From: UBA1756 sp045132235
GTDB lineage: Bacteria > Bacteroidota > Bacteroidia > Bacteroidales > WCHB1-69
Length of the DNA stretch: 53,996 bases
NCBI GenBank assembly: GCA_045132235.1
Contig: JBGURX010000055.1
Coordinates: 1 to 53,996 of the forward strand
Direction of reading: 5' to 3'
Shown here: piece by piece, positions 51,846 through 53,996 of the stretch
How positions within the stretch are numbered: the stretch's first letter is position 1
Layout of the letters: each line of letters begins with the position of its first letter
Notes under the pieces: generated by a model
Told to the model about the DNA's origin: nothing
Database searches by the model: none
What the model saw: only the letters and a program-made list of their open reading frames with translations
Translations under genes and position numbers: made by a program

Positions 51846-52868
51846 CTACTCCTCTTTGGGTACTTCGTTGTTGAACAGCATCTTCACCGCCTTGGCGTGG
51901 TCGCCCTCGCTGATGACGGGCTCCTCGGTGGCCGGCGACAGCGTCACCTCAATGCGGTCGGTGCCGATTTCGCGGTAGCCTTTGATGGCAGGGTAGCTCA
52001 CCGCGTAGGTGGGACTGATGATGCAGAAATCCACAAAGTCCACGTAGGTGAGCAACTCCTCGAACACTTGGTTGCACATTATGCTTTTGCCGTTGTTGCT
52101 GACCACGCGGGTTTGGTTGCCCTCCTTGTGGAAATAGGCGATGTTCTCTTGGTTCATCTTCTGCCATCCGCCGATATTCAGGAAAAGGTAGGTCTTTTGC
52201 AGTTTTCCATTCTTGAATTCCACCGACTTGCGCGGATTGCCGTTTTCATCATAGTATTTCCATTCGCCAGTCTCCAAGCCGAAGAGGTAAGTTCCTGTGT
52301 AAAATATTTTTCCATTGGGGAAATAGCTGGTGAACGGGCCGCTCATCTCGCCGTTGATGTACTGGCTTTTGGTGCTCACCTTGCCGTCGGCGAAGTAGGT
52401 GCTGCGGTCGCCGTTCAGCACGTCGTTGTCGTAGTGGCTCTCTTCCAAAAGGGTGCCCGTTTCGGAGGAGTAGGTCTGCCACGTGCCGTGACGCTTTCCG
52501 TTCTTGTAACCTTCTGTCTTGATGAGCGTTCCTTTGGGATTATAGTAGTTCCAGATGCTGTCTTTGAGCTGGTCAACGAAATTGCCCTCTGAAGCCAGCT
52601 TCTCGTTCACATCGTACATGGAGGTATGCACCTTGTGAGTCCCTTCGATGAAGAGGGTGGTGCTTTTCAATTTGCCGTTGCTGTAATAGTAGTGGAAAGT
52701 GCCCACGGGAACGCCATGGTTGAAGTTCCCTTCGTAGAGCAGATTCCCTTTATCGTCGTATTTTTTCCACAGCCCGTGTTGTTTGCCCTTGCTGTCGGTT
52801 TGGTTGGTTTGGGCGAAAAGGCCTATTGTGGCGAAAATGATGATGAGGAGTGTTGCTGCTCTTTTCAT
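51846..52868 (-). CDS. Exported MORN/YwqK-like repeat protein
   Basis: A 340-residue protein with a signal peptide (about 1-20) and at least seven repeats with the pattern GxWxxYxxxGxLxxxxxYxxG (GLWKKYDDKGNLLYEGNF, GTWQTYSSETGTLLEESHY, GEWKYYDENGNPRKSVEF), i.e. MORN-like beta hairpins, up to about residue 235. A non-repeat C-terminal domain (about 240-340) follows. Repeats like this bind ligands or partners at envelopes. It is the second such protein in the window, after the lipoprotein at 23070. It is 2 nt upstream of the U32 gene, so it is in the same operon; its function is unknown. Confidence 0.8.
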   Translation of the reverse strand: MKRAATLLIIIFATIGLFAQTNQTDSKGKQHGLWKKYDDKGNLLYEGNFNHGVPVGTFHYYYSNGKLKSTTLFIEGTHKVHTSMYDVNEKLASEGNFVDQLKDSIWNYYNPKGTLIKTEGYKNGKRHGTWQTYSSETGTLLEESHYDNDVLNGDRSTYFADGKVSTKSQYINGEMSGPFTSYFPNGKIFYTGTYLFGLETGEWKYYDENGNPRKSVEFKNGKLQKTYLFLNIGGWQKMNQENIAYFHKEGNQTRVVSNNGKSIMCNQVFEELLTYVDFVDFCIISPTYAVSYPAIKGYREIGTDRIEVTLSPATEEPVISEGDHAKAVKMLFNNEVPKEE

Positions 52869-52908
52869 GGTTGAACGTTTTATAGAAATAACGGATGAAA
52901 GTCGCTTC

Positions 52909-53106
52909 TTATTTCTTTTTATTGAATTTTTCTCGAATCATTCTGATGAAGAAAAAGGCGAGAAAGGCCGCCACGCCGCCGCCCACAACTCCGAAGTACA
53001 TCTGTTTTTTGATTTCAGGATTCTCTTCAGGGTAAAGATAGACGAAGGCGCATAGCACCACAATCACAATGACGAGCTTTATTAGGTCCTTTAAGCCTTT
53101 TTTCAT
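52909..53106 (-). CDS. Small two-helix membrane protein
   Basis: A 65-residue product from ATG 53106 (MKKGLKDLIKLVIVIVV), chosen because a longer in-frame start would place coding over the promoter and add a non-membrane basic stretch. Two hydrophobic segments (about 9-24 and 37-53) flank the acidic EENPEIKKQ loop, and the tail is basic (REKFNKKK). No family was recognised. It is probably the first gene of the operon through mltG, transcribed from the element at 53139. It could be missed by annotators because of its size. Confidence 0.7.
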   Translation of the reverse strand: MKKGLKDLIKLVIVIVVLCAFVYLYPEENPEIKKQMYFGVVGGGVAAFLAFFFIRMIREKFNKKK

Positions 53107-53138
53107 AGTATCATTTTGTTTTGATGATTTTCTGAATG

Positions 53139-53146
53139 CAAAAGTA
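53139..53146 (-). promoter_or_regulatory. Bacteroidete -7 element for the membrane protein/MORN/U32/mltG operon
   Basis: The minus strand reads TACTTTTG, matching TAnnTTTG 32 nt upstream of the ATG at 53106. No terminator lies before the MORN-like gene, so the operon may run to mltG. Confidence 0.6.
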
Positions 53147-53159
53147 CTATTTTTTTTCG

Positions 53160-53167
53160 TAAGTTTG
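53160..53167 (+). promoter_or_regulatory. Bacteroidete -7 element for the small acidic lipoprotein gene
   Basis: TAAGTTTG matches the consensus 43 nt upstream of ATG 53211. It is close to the opposite element at 53139-53146, so the two divergent promoters almost touch. Confidence 0.5.
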
Positions 53168-53210
53168 CATATCATTTTTCTTACATATTTATTGATTTAA
53201 ATTTTTGATT

Positions 53211-53612
53211 ATGAAAAAGTTGGCTTATTTATTGATGGCTTTGGGCCTTGTTTTCTTCGTGTCATGCAACAAAAATTCTGGACAGGGTAGCATGGATTCT
53301 GAGAAGACGCAAGTTGCTAATAAATGGCAGGGAAGTCCAGCATTCGTCGAATATATGACCTTTTTAGATGAAATAGAAGCGAAAGTCGAAAAGTGCAAGA
53401 GTTGTGACGAATTAGAGGATTTGGGTGATGAATTTGACGAAGGAATAGAAGCCTTGGAAGAAAAGTACCCGGATTATGAACCTGCAGGAAAGGAGAAAGA
53501 GCAAATGTCTCAAAAGGCTCACCATTTGTTCGACTTAATCGTAGAACAAGAGAAGAAAATGGGTTGTTGGGATGAGGAGGATCTTGATGATTTGTGGTCT
53601 GACCTAGATTAG
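53211..53612 (+). CDS. Small acidic lipoprotein
   Basis: A 133-residue product starting at ATG 53211, with a lipoprotein signal ending at C19 (FFVSC), then a highly acidic helical region with the motif CKSCDELEDLGDEFDEG near 60-76 and a C-terminal CWDEEDLDDLWSDLD. The start two codons upstream is also in frame, but the later one fits the promoter and signal peptide. No family was recognised. The region is AT-richer than its neighbours. The CxxC pair and the abundance of Asp/Glu suggest metal or cation binding, as inference. Confidence 0.7.
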   Translation: MKKLAYLLMALGLVFFVSCNKNSGQGSMDSEKTQVANKWQGSPAFVEYMTFLDEIEAKVEKCKSCDELEDLGDEFDEGIEALEEKYPDYEPAGKEKEQMSQKAHHLFDLIVEQEKKMGCWDEEDLDDLWSDLD

Positions 53613-53710
53613 CATACGCGCTTTTTATTTATTTCCCCATGCGGGTATGATAGGCATCTGCCGTCAGGTACTATCTTCCTGTCAGCGAGCGGTGGTAGGC
53701 TTTTGTGAGA

Positions 53711-53996
53711 TTAAAAGGGACAATTCTGATAAACATCATCTTCGTGTGAGATTTCTCCGAAACCGGCACGATTGTAAAAGGTCATACGTACATCGCCCGT
53801 ACTTCCAAAACTGTTCTTTACCACCATGATGTCGGCCATGTTTTCAGATATAGAACCATCTTTAAATGATTCAAGTTTGTAGTAGTCAGGACGATAAATC
53901 AGCATCACCGTCGAGGAAAATGTCTCAATTTGGCTCCAACCATTTAAATCCCCTAATTGTGGACGTTTGTCACCTCCCCTTGTCTCCACCAAACGG
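53711..53996 (-). CDS. DnaB-like helicase C-terminus (partial, divergent)
   Basis: The minus frame runs off the window edge and encodes RLVETRGGDKRPQLGDL, then VMLIYRPDYYKL and SFGSTGDVRMTFYNRAGFGEI. The RGGDKRPQL and IYRPDYY motifs are those of replicative DnaB helicases. The usual RESGAIEQDAD loop is replaced by NGWSQIETFSST, and the AKHRNG motif, which holds the arginine finger, is replaced by VKNSFG. So it may be a divergent DnaB-like ATPase or an element-borne version rather than the main replicative helicase. Only about 95 residues are visible. The region is AT-rich. Confidence 0.75.
   Translation of the reverse strand, partial: RLVETRGGDKRPQLGDLNGWSQIETFSSTVMLIYRPDYYKLESFKDGSISENMADIMVVKNSFGSTGDVRMTFYNRAGFGEISHEDDVYQNCPF

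Overview
The window looks like a chromosomal segment of a Bacteroidota bacterium, most likely an uncultured, fermentative, probably host-associated member of Bacteroidales. The evidence is the gene set (two TonB-dependent receptors, DUF4270, PCMD, DUF2723 and DUF4159 proteins, two type IX secretion cargo proteins with C-terminal sorting domains, a bacteroidete-type SufS/GlyA/DnaG/TruA complement) and the repeated use of the bacteroidete -7 promoter element TAnnTTTG, often within 20-150 nt of a start codon. Most genes are GC-rich (judged by eye near 55-60%), with a few clearly AT-richer patches. No tRNA, rRNA, prophage, transposase, CRISPR array or defence island was seen. Species assignment is inference only.

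Layout. 1-8070 (minus): a truncated SDR dehydrogenase, a two-domain VOC protein, an exported heavy-metal-associated (HMA) protein, a TonB-dependent receptor with a Cys-Cys pair in its plug, ferritin, and a large exported M16 zinc protease. 8204-12246 (plus): operon of a GT5-like N-domain-only 'glycogen synthase', a DUF4270 lipoprotein and glmS. 12305-17295: an SDR-type L-threonine 3-dehydrogenase with a strong terminator, then a 1256-residue DUF2723 membrane protein. 17310-22277: REP-like palindromes, a lipoprotein with a probable one-base frameshift, and a T9SS-exported subtilisin whose first half is AT-rich and second half GC-rich. 22333-28085: OmpH/Skp-like protein, YwqK/MORN-like lipoprotein, tryptophanase, DUF3109 protein and PBP1A. 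28154-34362: TonB receptor, PCMD lipoprotein, imidazolonepropionase and a sodium-dependent transporter. 34346-36919 (minus): sufS and glyA. 37066-42202 (plus): S41 protease, dnaG, truA and an AT-rich secreted orphan whose stop codon overlaps the RNase P RNA gene (minus, 42186-42527). 42545-45328 (minus): DUF4159 and VWA proteins. 45391-48822 (plus): PASTA protein, T9SS cargo protein and a four-helix-bundle protein. 48950-53106 (minus): mltG, U32 peptidase-like protein, MORN-like protein and a small membrane protein. The window closes with a small acidic lipoprotein and the 3' end of a divergent DnaB-like helicase gene.

How genes work together. Envelope biogenesis is prominent: PBP1A, MltG, OmpH-like chaperone, GlmS (UDP-GlcNAc supply), S41 and M16 proteases, and PASTA and T9SS proteins. 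Amino-acid catabolism is represented by tryptophanase, threonine dehydrogenase, HutI, GlyA and a neurotransmitter:sodium-symporter-type amino-acid transporter, which fits a peptide or amino-acid fermenter. A ferritin / TonB receptor / exported HMA protein cluster suggests transition-metal handling.

The signals that ordinary annotation does not explain are: (1) the mosaic, frameshift-bearing lipoprotein-protease pair at 17.5-22.3 kb; (2) REP-like palindromes, one of them apparently inside a T9SS sorting domain; (3) at least five phased 7/8-bp pyrimidine-rich tandem arrays that abut or overlap stop codons and all have the same strand polarity; (4) the pseudo-enzyme-like GT5 fragment ahead of glmS; and (5) the overlap of an orphan gene with rnpB. 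No stretch longer than about 300 bases is without a gene.
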